A stretch of DNA of 64,000 nt. Source: Streptomyces sp. NBC_01498 (GTDB taxonomy: Bacteria; Actinomycetota; Actinomycetes; Streptomycetales; Streptomycetaceae). Of this stretch, positions 25,177-33,636 are shown piece by piece (within the stretch, counting starts at the first letter, position 1; each line of letters begins with the position of its first letter). A program made the position numbers and the translations under genes. The DNA is taken from contig NZ_CP109598.1 in assembly GCF_036327775.1 (NCBI RefSeq), positions 2,914,001 through 2,978,000 on the forward strand, in the 5' to 3' direction. The notes beneath the pieces are model-generated. The model did not search any database. It saw only the letters and a program-made list of their open reading frames with translations, and was not told the DNA's origin.

Positions 25177-25779
25177 TCATTCACGGTCGGCCCCGGCGGT
25201 TCCGACCGCCACGGACGGCTGCCACGCCGGATCCCGGCCGGTCAGGGCGAGCAGCGAGTCGAACGGGGTGGCGTCCTCCGTCACCGGCCTGGGCTCGCCG
25301 AAGGCGCCCATCTTCCGCCCGGTCGGCACCAGCTCCGCGAACTCGGCACTCACCATCCGTACGACGGCTGCGTCCGGCTCGTACGGCTGCCCGGTCGCGC
25401 GGGCCAGGTCCCAGGAGTGCAGGAGTACATCGCCGAGGGCCATCGAGCCGACGGTCCGCGCGGGCATGTCCATCGCGCCGGTGACGCCGTCCTCCGCGCC
25501 CGGCGCGGCCCACGCCCCGGCCAGCACGGCGAGTTCGGCGGCGAAACGCTCGCCCCGGTCGTCGCCCAGCCGCTCGGGCGCGGCACCGAAGTCGGCCTCG
25601 CCCTTGGCCGCGAGCACCTGGAAGTGGGTGACCACCTGGAAGAGGTGGTCGAGCAGGCCCCGTACGTCGTAGTCGGGGCACGGGGTGGGACCGGTGAGCT
25701 GGTCGTCGCGTACTCCGCGCAGCACGGGAAGGGCGTCGGCGGAGGCTGTTTCGAGGAGGCTGCTGATGCTGTCGTTCAT
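25177..25779 (-). CDS. TIGR03086/DinB-like mycothiol-dependent-type protein
   Basis: The 200-aa protein from the ATG at 25779 has the DinB/MDMPI helical bundle with TPCPDYDVRGLLDHLFQVV (D and H of the metal site), and a later LLHSWDLARATGQ. These place it in the TIGR03086 metal-binding family of Actinobacteria, some of which use mycothiol. The substrate is unknown. It is divergent from the AraC regulator (62 bp between starts). Confidence 0.85.
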   Translation of the reverse strand: MNDSISSLLETASADALPVLRGVRDDQLTGPTPCPDYDVRGLLDHLFQVVTHFQVLAAKGEADFGAAPERLGDDRGERFAAELAVLAGAWAAPGAEDGVTGAMDMPARTVGSMALGDVLLHSWDLARATGQPYEPDAAVVRMVSAEFAELVPTGRKMGAFGEPRPVTEDATPFDSLLALTGRDPAWQPSVAVGTAGADRE

Positions 25780-25829
25780 GGGGCCGACGCTAGGCACGGC
25801 GGACCTGCGGGTATTGAACAAACGCGACA

Positions 25830-25835
25830 TAGGAT
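25830..25835 (+). promoter_or_regulatory. -10 box of a leaderless promoter
   Basis: TAGGAT lies six bases before the ATG of the AraC regulator with no ribosome site, the leaderless pattern. Confidence 0.45.
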
Positions 25836-25841
25836 CCCGCC

Positions 25842-26651
25842 ATGGCAGCTCCACGGCGTGACACCCGAGGCATCGTCGACGCCTCCGCCCTGTTCGCGCG
25901 GGTCCACTTCCGGCGCCGGCTGCCCGCGCCGGAGCTGCGGCGGTACGTGGAGTCGTACTGGCTGATCGACTGGGACCTGTCGGAGCCGTACGACTCGCAC
26001 GTCGTCCCGCATCCCTCGGTGAACGTGGTCTTCCAGCGGTTCGGCGCGGCCCCGCCGTGGGGCGAGGTGGCGGGGATCGGTCTGGAGCTGTTCACGCAGC
26101 GGCTGGAGGGGCGCGGGCGGGTGTGCGGGGTGAAGTTCCGCCCCGGCGGTTTCCGGCCGTACGCGCCCGCGTCGCCGGTGTCCGCGTGGTCGGGGCGCCG
26201 GGTGCCGGTCGCCGAGGTGCTGCCCGCGACGGACCCGGACGTGGCGGCGGTGCTGGACCCTCCTGAGGAGGACGCGCGGGTGGCCGCGCTCGACGCGTAT
26301 CTCCTCGGTGTGGGCGCGCGGCCCGACCCGAGGGCCGACGAGGCGATGCGGGTGGTCGGGCTGGTCGGCGAGGACCGCACGATCCGGCGGGCGGCGGAGC
26401 TGGCGGCGGCGGCCGGGCTGTCGGTGCGCTCGTTGCAGCGGCTGTTCGCCGGGTATGTGGGGGTCGGGCCGAAGTGGGTGATCCTGCGGCACCGTATCCA
26501 TGAGGCGCTGGAGCGCGCCGAGGCGCGGGAGGAGCTGGACTGGGCGGCGCTGGCGGCGGAACTGGGCTACAGCGACCAGGCGCATCTGGTGCGGGACTTC
26601 ACGGCGACGGTGGGCGTGCCGCCGACGGCGTACGCGCGCGCGGTCGAGTAG
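25842..26651 (+). CDS. AraC-family transcriptional regulator
   Basis: The 269-aa protein has an N-terminal sensor region of the DUF6597 type (LRRYVESYWLIDWDL, HPSVNVVFQRFG, GVKFRPGGFRPY). Two helix-turn-helix motifs are at the C-terminus (AAAAGLSVRSLQRLFAGYVG and AAELGYSDQAHLVRDFTATV). It shares a 62-bp divergent promoter region with the TIGR03086 gene and probably regulates it. Confidence 0.9.
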   Translation: MAAPRRDTRGIVDASALFARVHFRRRLPAPELRRYVESYWLIDWDLSEPYDSHVVPHPSVNVVFQRFGAAPPWGEVAGIGLELFTQRLEGRGRVCGVKFRPGGFRPYAPASPVSAWSGRRVPVAEVLPATDPDVAAVLDPPEEDARVAALDAYLLGVGARPDPRADEAMRVVGLVGEDRTIRRAAELAAAAGLSVRSLQRLFAGYVGVGPKWVILRHRIHEALERAEAREELDWAALAAELGYSDQAHLVRDFTATVGVPPTAYARAVE

Positions 26652-26828
26652 TCCGCCGCGCGGGGGCACCGGTCGGCCGGGGCGCGGGTGGCCGGTGTGC
26701 CCATGTGCCGGCCTGCTGTGCCGCCGTCCGCTTTCCGCCGTCGTCGTCCGCTGTCCGTCGTCCGCCGTCGGCCCGGTGGGGGTGGGCTTCCCGGGGCGTT
26801 GTCAGTGGTCCGCCCTACAGTCGGTTCC

Positions 26829-27377
26829 ATGGAGATGACAGCACCCCGGGTGCGGCTGGAGCCATGGTCCCTGCGGGACCTCGGGCTGCTGCGTGCCGCG
26901 AACGCGCCGGAGCTGATGACGCACCTGGGCGGCCCGGAGTCGGAGGAGCGGCTCCTGTCCCGGCATCTCAGATACGTGGCGCTGAGCACCAACCCGATGG
27001 CCGACGGCCTGATGTTCCGGATCGTGCTGCTGCCGGACGAGGAGCCGGTGGGCAACATCGGCTTCTGGCCGACCACCTGGCGGGACCAGGGGGTGTACGA
27101 GGCGGGCTGGACGGTGCTGGGCGAGTTCCAGGGACGCGGGCTCGCGGTGGCCGCGACGAGGGAGGTGGCGAAGCTGGCGCGGGCGGGCGGTCGGCACCGC
27201 TGGCTGATGGCGCACCCGTCGGTGGCGAACGCGCCGTCGAACGGGGTCTGCCGCAAGGCGGGCTTCGTGCTGCTCGGGGAGGCCGAGATCGAGTATCCGG
27301 CCGGTCACCTCATGCGCTGCAACGAATGGCGGCTCGACCTCGAAGCGGCAGGCGAAAGGGCGGACGAGGCGATATGA
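26829..27377 (+). CDS. GNAT-family N-acetyltransferase
   Basis: The 182-aa protein from the ATG at 26829 has a TACAGT box seven bases upstream and is probably leaderless. It follows the RimJ/RimL GNAT pattern: VRLEPWSLRDLGLLRA at the start, the acetyl-CoA loop FQGRGLAVAATREVAKLA near residues 97-114, and NAPSNGVCRKAGFVLLGE. The acceptor is unknown. Confidence 0.88.
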   Translation: MEMTAPRVRLEPWSLRDLGLLRAANAPELMTHLGGPESEERLLSRHLRYVALSTNPMADGLMFRIVLLPDEEPVGNIGFWPTTWRDQGVYEAGWTVLGEFQGRGLAVAATREVAKLARAGGRHRWLMAHPSVANAPSNGVCRKAGFVLLGEAEIEYPAGHLMRCNEWRLDLEAAGERADEAI

Positions 27378-27549
27378 GGGCCCGGCGCGGTCCTGCGGGG
27401 CCGTCCCCGGGCGGCCCTGAACGGTCACGGCCGGCCCCCGACCGGTTCCGACCGGCCCCCCGGAGGGTTCCGACCGGCCCCGGGACGAAGCGGGCGCCTC
27501 GCCCGGAAAGCCCTGGCCCGCCGCAGCGCCCCGGTGTCATGCTGACGGC

Positions 27550-28284
27550 GTGAACGGACCGGAGATCCACCTCACCTTCGCCCCTGAGCTGCATGTCTTC
27601 GTCCCGGCCGGACGGCGCGGCGGACCCACCGCCGTCACGACGGACGGCTCGTCCACGCTCGGCCATGTGGTCGAGTCCCTGGGCGTCCCCCTCACCGAGG
27701 CCGGTCAACTCCTGGTCGACGGCAGCCCGGTGGCCCGGTCGCACGTCCCGTCGGCGGGCGAGTCGGTGGAGGTACGGGCGGTGGTCCGCCCCCAGCACGT
27801 ACCGGGCGCGCCGCTGCGCTTCCTGCTCGACGTCCATCTCGGCACGCTGGCCCGCCGGATGCGGCTGCTGGGTGTCGACGCGGCGTACGAGAGCGAGGAC
27901 ATCGGCGACGCGGCGCTGGCCGCGCTGTCGGCGAGGGAACGGCGGGTCATGCTCTCCCGCGACCGGGGTCTGCTGCGGCGCCGGGAGATCTGGGCGGGGG
28001 CGTACATCTACAGCGACCGTACGGACGACCAACTGCGCGACGTACTGCGCCGGTTCGCGCCCGCGCTGGCCCCCTGGACGCGCTGCACGGCGTGCAACGG
28101 GTCGCTCGGCCCCGCCGACAAGGACTCCGTGGCGGACCAACTGGAGCGGGGCACGCAGCGTACGTACGACGTGTTCGCGCGGTGCACGTCCTGCGACCGG
28201 GTCTACTGGCGCGGCGCGCACCACGCCCGGCTCGCGGCGATCGTGGACGAGGCGGTCCGCGAATTCGGCGGCGCGGCGGCGTAG
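27550..28284 (+). CDS. Mut7-C RNase-domain protein with ubiquitin-like N-terminus
   Basis: The GTG start gives 244 aa. The first 80 residues form a ubiquitin/ThiS-like domain ([20 protein letters not shown]). The rest is the Mut7-C PIN-like domain, from [20 protein letters not shown] (D93) through [10 protein letters not shown], with two zinc knuckles CTACNGSL and CTSCDRVYW. The family is predicted to be an RNase. No close operon partner. Confidence 0.9.
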   Translation: MNGPEIHLTFAPELHVFVPAGRRGGPTAVTTDGSSTLGHVVESLGVPLTEAGQLLVDGSPVARSHVPSAGESVEVRAVVRPQHVPGAPLRFLLDVHLGTLARRMRLLGVDAAYESEDIGDAALAALSARERRVMLSRDRGLLRRREIWAGAYIYSDRTDDQLRDVLRRFAPALAPWTRCTACNGSLGPADKDSVADQLERGTQRTYDVFARCTSCDRVYWRGAHHARLAAIVDEAVREFGGAAA

Positions 28285-28412
28285 TTGGCGGGGCCCGGTC
28301 CCGGCGGTCCCGGCCTCCGCACCTCACAGCACACCTCACGGCACACCCCGGCGGGGATCCCGTGCGGCCGTCCGGCGGGCCGCCCGTCACCGCCCCGTGG
28401 CAGGCTGGCCCC

Positions 28413-28748
28413 ATGCTCGTCGCCCGCTCCGTCGCCCTGTTCGCCGTCGCCGCCCTCTTCGAGATCGGCGGCGCGTGGCTCGTCTGGCAGGGCGTGCGCG
28501 AACACAAGGGCTGGATCTGGATCGGCGCCGGCGTCATCGCGCTCGGCCTGTACGGGTTCGTCGCGACGCTCCAGCCCGACGGCGAGTTCGGCCGCATCCT
28601 CGCGGCGTACGGCGGCGTCTTCGTCGCCGGTTCGATCGCCTGGGGCGTGGTCGCCGACGGCTACCGCCCCGACCGCTACGACATCACCGGGGCGCTGATC
28701 TGTCTCGTCGGCATGGCCGTGCTGATGTACGCCCCGCGCGGCCACTGA
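28413..28748 (+). CDS. YnfA-family (UPF0060) small membrane protein
   Basis: A 111-aa protein with four hydrophobic helices: [39 protein letters not shown], the [13 protein letters not shown] block and [14 protein letters not shown]. The order and motifs match YnfA proteins, relatives of small multidrug transporters of unclear substrate. The ATG at 28413 is the first in the hydrophobic frame; residues upstream in frame are not membrane-like. Confidence 0.92.
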   Translation: MLVARSVALFAVAALFEIGGAWLVWQGVREHKGWIWIGAGVIALGLYGFVATLQPDGEFGRILAAYGGVFVAGSIAWGVVADGYRPDRYDITGALICLVGMAVLMYAPRGH

Positions 28749-28812
28749 CCGTCGCAACCCGCTTATCCTGGCCGCAAGTCGATCAGCCGACCCCACGCGC
28801 GAGGAGCACGCC

Positions 28813-29586
28813 ATGACCGTCGCCGGCATCCCCACCGCCGTCGTCACCGGAGCGAGCAGCGGCATCGGCGCCGCGACCGCCCGCAGGCTCGCCGCGGCAG
28901 GCCATCACGTCGTCGTGACCGCCCGCCGCAAGGACCGTATCGAGGCGCTGGCCGCCGAGATCAACGCGGCCGGGCACTCCGCCACCGCCCATGTCCTCGA
29001 CGTCACCGACCGCGCGGCCGTCGACGCGTTCGCCGCCGGGCTCGCCGAACTCCCGTCCGTGGACGTGCTGGTCGCCAACGCGGGCGGCGCGCTCGGCGCG
29101 GACACGGTCGCCGGCGGCGACCCGGAGGACTGGCGCCGGATGTTCGAGACGAACGTCATCGGCACCCTCCACACCACCCAGGCCCTGCTGCCCGCCCTCA
29201 CCGCGAGCGGCAACGGCACGGTGGTGGTCCTCACCTCCACCGCCGGTCACGGCACGTACGAGGGCGGCGGCGGCTACGTCGCGGCCAAGCACGGCGAACA
29301 CGTCCTCGCGGAAACGCTCCGGCTGGAGATCGTGGGCACCCCGGTCCGGGTGATCGAGGTGGCGCCGGGCATGGTCAAGACGGAGGAGTTCGCCTCCACG
29401 CGCTTCCGGGGGGACACCGAACGGGCGGCGAAGGTGTACGAGGGGGTCGCCGAACCGCTCACGGCGGACGACGTGGCGGACACCATCACCTGGGCGGTCA
29501 CCCGCCCCCACCACGTGAACATCGACCTCCTGGTGGTCCGCCCGCGCGCCCAGGCGTCCAACACGAAGGTGCACCGCGAGCGCTGA
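28813..29586 (+). CDS. Short-chain dehydrogenase/reductase
   Basis: This 257-aa SDR has the Rossmann TGASSGIG (12-19), NAGG (89-92), S142 and the catalytic YVAAK (Y155, K159). The R39/K40 after the second strand suggests NADP(H). GAGGAG lies 6-11 bases before the ATG. It belongs to the classical family and is close to YdfG-type 3-hydroxyacid or serine dehydrogenases; the substrate is not defined. Confidence 0.93.
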   Translation: MTVAGIPTAVVTGASSGIGAATARRLAAAGHHVVVTARRKDRIEALAAEINAAGHSATAHVLDVTDRAAVDAFAAGLAELPSVDVLVANAGGALGADTVAGGDPEDWRRMFETNVIGTLHTTQALLPALTASGNGTVVVLTSTAGHGTYEGGGGYVAAKHGEHVLAETLRLEIVGTPVRVIEVAPGMVKTEEFASTRFRGDTERAAKVYEGVAEPLTADDVADTITWAVTRPHHVNIDLLVVRPRAQASNTKVHRER

Positions 29587-29659
29587 TCGGCATCCGCCGG
29601 GGCCGGGGCCGGCTCCGGCGCACGGAACTCCTCGCCCTCACCGACCCCGACCGCCCCCG

Positions 29660-30841
29660 TCAGCCCTTCACACACACCACCTGCTTGAGCTTCGCGACCA
29701 CCTCGACCAGATCCCGCTGCTGGTCGATGACCTTCTCGATCGACTTGTACGCGCCCGGGATCTCGTCCACGACGCCGGAGTCCTTACGGCACTCCACGCC
29801 CCGCGTCTGCTCCTCCAGGTCCTTGGTCGAGAAACGCTTCTTCGCCGCGTTACGGCTCATGCGCCGCCCCGCGCCGTGCGACGCGGAGTTGAAGGACGCC
29901 TCGTTGCCGAGTCCCTTCACGATGTACGAGCCGGTGCCCATGGAGCCGGGGATGATCCCGTAGTCGCCGCTGCCCGCGCGGATCGCGCCCTTGCGGGTGA
30001 CGAGCAGGTCCATGCCGTCGTACCGCTCCTCCGACACGTAGTTGTGGTGGCAGGAGATGACCGGTTCGAAGGTGACCCCGGCCTTCCTGAACTCCTTGCG
30101 GACGACCTCCTTGAAGAGGTCCATCATCACGGCACGGTTGTGGCTCGCGTACTCCTGCGCCCAGAACAGATCGTTGCGGTACGCCCGCATCTGCGGGGTG
30201 TCGGAGACGAAGACCGCCAGGTCGGGATCGATCAGGTCCTGGTTGTGCGGGAGACTCCGGGCCACGCCGATGTGGAAGTCGGCCAGTTCGTTGCCGATGT
30301 TCCGGGAGCCGGAGTGGAGCATCAGCCAGACGGAACCAGTCGAATCGATACAAAACTCGATAAAATGATTACCGCCACCTAGTGTTCCCATCTGCCTCAC
30401 GGCGCGCTGCTGACGGAATTTGACCGACTCGGCGATCCCGTCGAACCGCGCCCAGAAGTCGCTCCAGCCCGCCCCGGCCCCTTCCGGCTCCACCAGGTCC
30501 TCGTGCATCCCCCGCCCCACCGGAATGGCCTCCTCGATCCGGGAGCGGAGGCGGGACAGGTCGCCCGGCAGGTCGTTGGCCGTCAGGGACGTCTTCACCG
30601 CCGACATGCCGCAGCCGATGTCGACGCCCACCGCCGCCGGGCAGACCGCGTCCCGCATCGCGATGACCGAGCCCACCGTGGCGCCCTTGCCGAAGTGGAC
30701 GTCCGGCATCACGGCGAGGCCCTTGATCCACGGCAGCGTCGCCACGTTGCGCAACTGGCGCATCGCGACGTCCTCGACGGACGCCGGGTCGGTCCACATA
30801 CGGATGGGGACGTTCTCTCCCGGCACTTCGACGTACGACAT
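29660..30841 (-). CDS. rtcB: RtcB-family RNA-splicing ligase
   Basis: The 393-aa protein from the ATG at 30841 (GAGGAG just upstream) has VDIGCGM (D74, C77), GGGNHFIEF near residue 155 and SASHGAGRRMSR, the metal and guanylylation residues of RtcB. RtcB joins 2',3'-cyclic phosphate or 3'-phosphate RNA ends to 5'-OH ends. No rtcA or rtcR is adjacent. About 24 codons around GGGNHFIEF (30331-30392) use A/T third bases, unlike the rest of the gene. Confidence 0.95.
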   Translation of the reverse strand: MSYVEVPGENVPIRMWTDPASVEDVAMRQLRNVATLPWIKGLAVMPDVHFGKGATVGSVIAMRDAVCPAAVGVDIGCGMSAVKTSLTANDLPGDLSRLRSRIEEAIPVGRGMHEDLVEPEGAGAGWSDFWARFDGIAESVKFRQQRAVRQMGTLGGGNHFIEFCIDSTGSVWLMLHSGSRNIGNELADFHIGVARSLPHNQDLIDPDLAVFVSDTPQMRAYRNDLFWAQEYASHNRAVMMDLFKEVVRKEFRKAGVTFEPVISCHHNYVSEERYDGMDLLVTRKGAIRAGSGDYGIIPGSMGTGSYIVKGLGNEASFNSASHGAGRRMSRNAAKKRFSTKDLEEQTRGVECRKDSGVVDEIPGAYKSIEKVIDQQRDLVEVVAKLKQVVCVKG

Positions 30842-31171
30842 AACTCCTCGATTCCCCCGAAAGTCTGAAAGAGCAAAAACCGGAACCAGGAACGCCAAAC
30901 CAGACAACGAACCGGCATCTACGGCAGTGCTTGAGGTACACATTGTGTCCACCGCACGCCATGCGGCGGCAAACCCTTTTCGCATGAACCCGCCATGTGC
31001 GCCGGACCCGGAACCGGCGCGGCACCTGCGTAGTTCTAGCCTGTACGACCAGCTAGAACTCACGTCCGCCTCACGCGAACCGGCACACGGATCCGCCCGC
31101 CGACCGGACAAGACAGACCAGCAAGCAGACCAGCACACCGACCACCGCGCAGACAAGGGAGCCCAGGGACC
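30842..31171. other. Promoter-bearing intergenic region with an inverted repeat
   Basis: This divergent region between rtcB and a lipoprotein gene is less GC-rich near 30850-30960. AGTTCTAGC (31032-31040) and GCTAGAACT (31052-31060) form an inverted repeat with an 11-bp spacer, possibly an operator. No gene is supported in it. Confidence 0.55.
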
Positions 31172-32080
31172 GTGCAGCGAAAGGCGAAGGCGTACGCGAC
31201 CGGCCTGATGGCGCTGTTCGTGACGCTCGTCGCGGGGTGCACCTCCGGCGACGGCGGCGACGACTCCGGCATCGACGCCAAGGCCGGTACGCCGACCGCC
31301 TCCAGCGCGCCGCCGGGCAAGTACCGCACCCTGCGCGAGCCGTGCGGCTCCGTGGACCGCGCCACGCTGCGCGATCTGCTGCCGGGCGCCGCCCAGCTCC
31401 CCGAGGAGCAGCAGCAGAAGGCGCTCAAGGGCACGGCCGCGGTGACGTACGACACCGACCGCCGCGTCGGGTGCTCGTGGTCCGCCGACGCCCCGAGCGC
31501 CTCGCACCACCTGGTGATCGACGTGGAACGCGTCGTCTCCTACGACCCGTCGGTGAGTGACGCCGACAAGGCGCAGGAGGTGTACGCGAAGAAAGAGGAC
31601 GCCGCCGCCCTGCCGCCGCCCGCGGCGGTCTCGCAGGACCCGTCCGACGAGGCGTCCAGCACGGAGGGCGCGGAGGGCGCGGACAAGCCGGGCGGGACGG
31701 ACGACGCCGGCGAACCGGTCGCGAGCGGCGCCGCCCCGGACCCCTCCGGGTCGCCCTCCGCCGACAAGACCCCGCACACCGCTTCAGCACCCGGCACCGG
31801 CGCGACCTCCACCCCCTCCGAGAGCGACCCGCCCCCCGGCCTCCAGCCCCGCCTGCTGGAGGATCTCGGCGACGCGGCGTTCGTGGACGACGTATACGCG
31901 TCGTCCGGTTCGGCCGCGAAGCGCCGTACGGTCAGCGTGGTCTTCCGCACATCCAACGTCGTCGTGACGGTGCGGTACGCGGAGCAGCCGACCTACCCGA
32001 CGACGGTCCCCGACAGCAAGGAACTCCAGGAAAAGGCCAGGGGACTGGCCCGGCAGCTGGCCGACCAGCTCGACGAGTAG
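31172..32080 (+). CDS. DUF3558-type lipoprotein
   Basis: The 302-aa protein has a lipoprotein signal (GLMALFVTLVAGC, lipobox cysteine at 23). A DUF3558-like domain follows (EPCGSVDRATLRDLLPGA, then VGCSWSADAP). A Pro/Ser/Asp-rich linker of about 90 residues (about 150-220) precedes a C-terminal half (LLEDLGDAAFVDDVY). DUF3558 proteins are surface lipoproteins of Actinobacteria with unknown function. Its paralogue follows 132 bp downstream in the same direction. Confidence 0.85.
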   Translation: MQRKAKAYATGLMALFVTLVAGCTSGDGGDDSGIDAKAGTPTASSAPPGKYRTLREPCGSVDRATLRDLLPGAAQLPEEQQQKALKGTAAVTYDTDRRVGCSWSADAPSASHHLVIDVERVVSYDPSVSDADKAQEVYAKKEDAAALPPPAAVSQDPSDEASSTEGAEGADKPGGTDDAGEPVASGAAPDPSGSPSADKTPHTASAPGTGATSTPSESDPPPGLQPRLLEDLGDAAFVDDVYASSGSAAKRRTVSVVFRTSNVVVTVRYAEQPTYPTTVPDSKELQEKARGLARQLADQLDE

Positions 32081-32212
32081 CGGCGCCGGAGCGCCGTCGC
32101 GGCCGGGCGCCGGCGCGGGGCCGAGTACGCCGCTCGCACCCGGCGGCGGGCCCCGGCCGGTTACCGTGGCCGATCGGACCGTACGACCACCGAGTGACCG
32201 AGTGAAGGAACC

Positions 32213-32953
32213 ATGCAGCGATCAGCCCCGCGACCCAGCAGCTCCCGCACCCGCACCCGCCTTCGCATGCTCGCGTGCGCGGCCGTCCCGCTGATGGTCG
32301 TCGCGGCGGGCTGCTCGTCCGACTCCGAGGGCCCCACGGACGCGGACAAGCCCGCGCCCGCGACGTCGAAGGCCGAGGCCAAGGTCGCCCCCGCGAAGTT
32401 CGCCACCCTGCCGGCGGACCTGTGCAAGACGGTCAGCGCGAAGACGGTCGCGGACCTGGTGCCCGCGACGAAGGACAAGTCGGGCTCGGCGGGCAAGTCC
32501 TCGGACATCACGACGCGCGGCAGCTGCTCGTGGAACGGCCTGGACGACAACGGCGTCAAGGGCTCGCAGTACCGGTGGCTGGACGTCTCCTTCATGCGGT
32601 ACGACTCCGACGCGACCCTCGGCTCGGGCCAGGACCGCGCCGCGGAGTACTACAAGGAAGTGGTCGCCACCGCCCAGGGCACCAAGGGCGCGAAGAACGT
32701 GAAGTCGGCCCCGGCCGCCGGTGTCGGCTCGGAGGCGACGGCGATCACGTACGGCATAACGATGACGGACGAGCTGTTCGGCAACGTGACGATCGCGGCC
32801 CGCTCGGAGAACGTGGTGATCACGCTCACGTACAACGGCGCGGGCTACGCGGGCGCCAAGTCCCCGGCGGCGGCGGACCTGGTGGCGGACGCGACGAAGG
32901 CGGCCAAGGAAGTGGTGGCGACCCTGCCGTCGGCGAGCAAGGCAGCGAGCTGA
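32213..32953 (+). CDS. DUF3558-type lipoprotein, paralogue of the preceding gene
   Basis: A 246-aa lipoprotein (LACAAVPLMVVAAGC lipobox) with a DUF3558 domain: LPADLCKTVSAKTVADLVPA, RGSCSWNGLDD and VGSEATAITYGITM. It lacks the long linker of its neighbour. GAAGGA lies a few bases before the ATG. The two may form a pair at the cell surface. Confidence 0.87.
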   Translation: MQRSAPRPSSSRTRTRLRMLACAAVPLMVVAAGCSSDSEGPTDADKPAPATSKAEAKVAPAKFATLPADLCKTVSAKTVADLVPATKDKSGSAGKSSDITTRGSCSWNGLDDNGVKGSQYRWLDVSFMRYDSDATLGSGQDRAAEYYKEVVATAQGTKGAKNVKSAPAAGVGSEATAITYGITMTDELFGNVTIAARSENVVITLTYNGAGYAGAKSPAAADLVADATKAAKEVVATLPSASKAAS

Positions 32954-33023
32954 CGTCGGCCTCGGGCCGCCCCGGGCCGCCCCGAGCCGCCGGCCGCCCC
33001 CAGCCCCCGGGGGCACCGGGCCG

Positions 33024-33332
33024 TTGAGGCCGTGGACCAGTGAGGCCGTGGGCCGGTGAGGCAACGGACCGCTGAGGCAGTGGACCGGTAAGGCAGCGTG
33101 CGGGTCACGCCGTGGGCCGGTGAGGCAGCGGACGGATGACACCGTGGGCGGGTAAGGCCCCCGGCTCCCGGCCGACAACCGGAGCCCCCGGTCGCCCCGA
33201 GCCCCGGGGGCAACGGGCAGGTAAGGCCGCGTGCGAGTGAGGCAGCGGGCCGGTGACGCCGTGCGTCGGCAAGGCAGTGGACCGGTGACGCCGCGTGCGG
33301 GCCACGCCGTGGGCCGGCGAGGCCCCCGGCCG
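33024..33332. repeat. Two blocks of 16-bp tandem repeats
   Basis: A 16-bp unit with consensus GTGAGGC(A/C)GTGGACCG repeats in exact register from 33024 to about 33160 (starts at 33040, 33056, 33072, 33088, 33104, 33120, 33136). It repeats again from 33221 to 33332 (33221, 33237, 33253, 33269, 33285, 33301, 33317). A 60-bp unrelated spacer separates them. The region 32954-33636 between the lipoprotein and DUF2637 genes contains no supported gene. Confidence 0.85.
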
Positions 33333-33636
33333 ACGCCCGGGGCCGCCCGGACCGGACCGCTCCCCCGCCCCCGCCTGCCCACGCGCGCCCCCGCCCACCA
33401 GGCCACCGCCCCCGCCCGGACCGCCCCTCCCACCCCGCTCCCCCGGGCCACCGCTCCCGCCACTCACGAGTCCGTCACAGCCCCATCACAGTCCGCCCGG
33501 CAATCACGGACAAAGCACCCGCCCGTCCGGCCCCCGCCCGCCAACTCCCCGGCCGCGCAGGGCTCCCCGGGCAACAGCACCCGTACACATGTGCCAGGCT
33601 GTGCCCGCCAGATGTCCATGACGGGAGGGGCCACGG

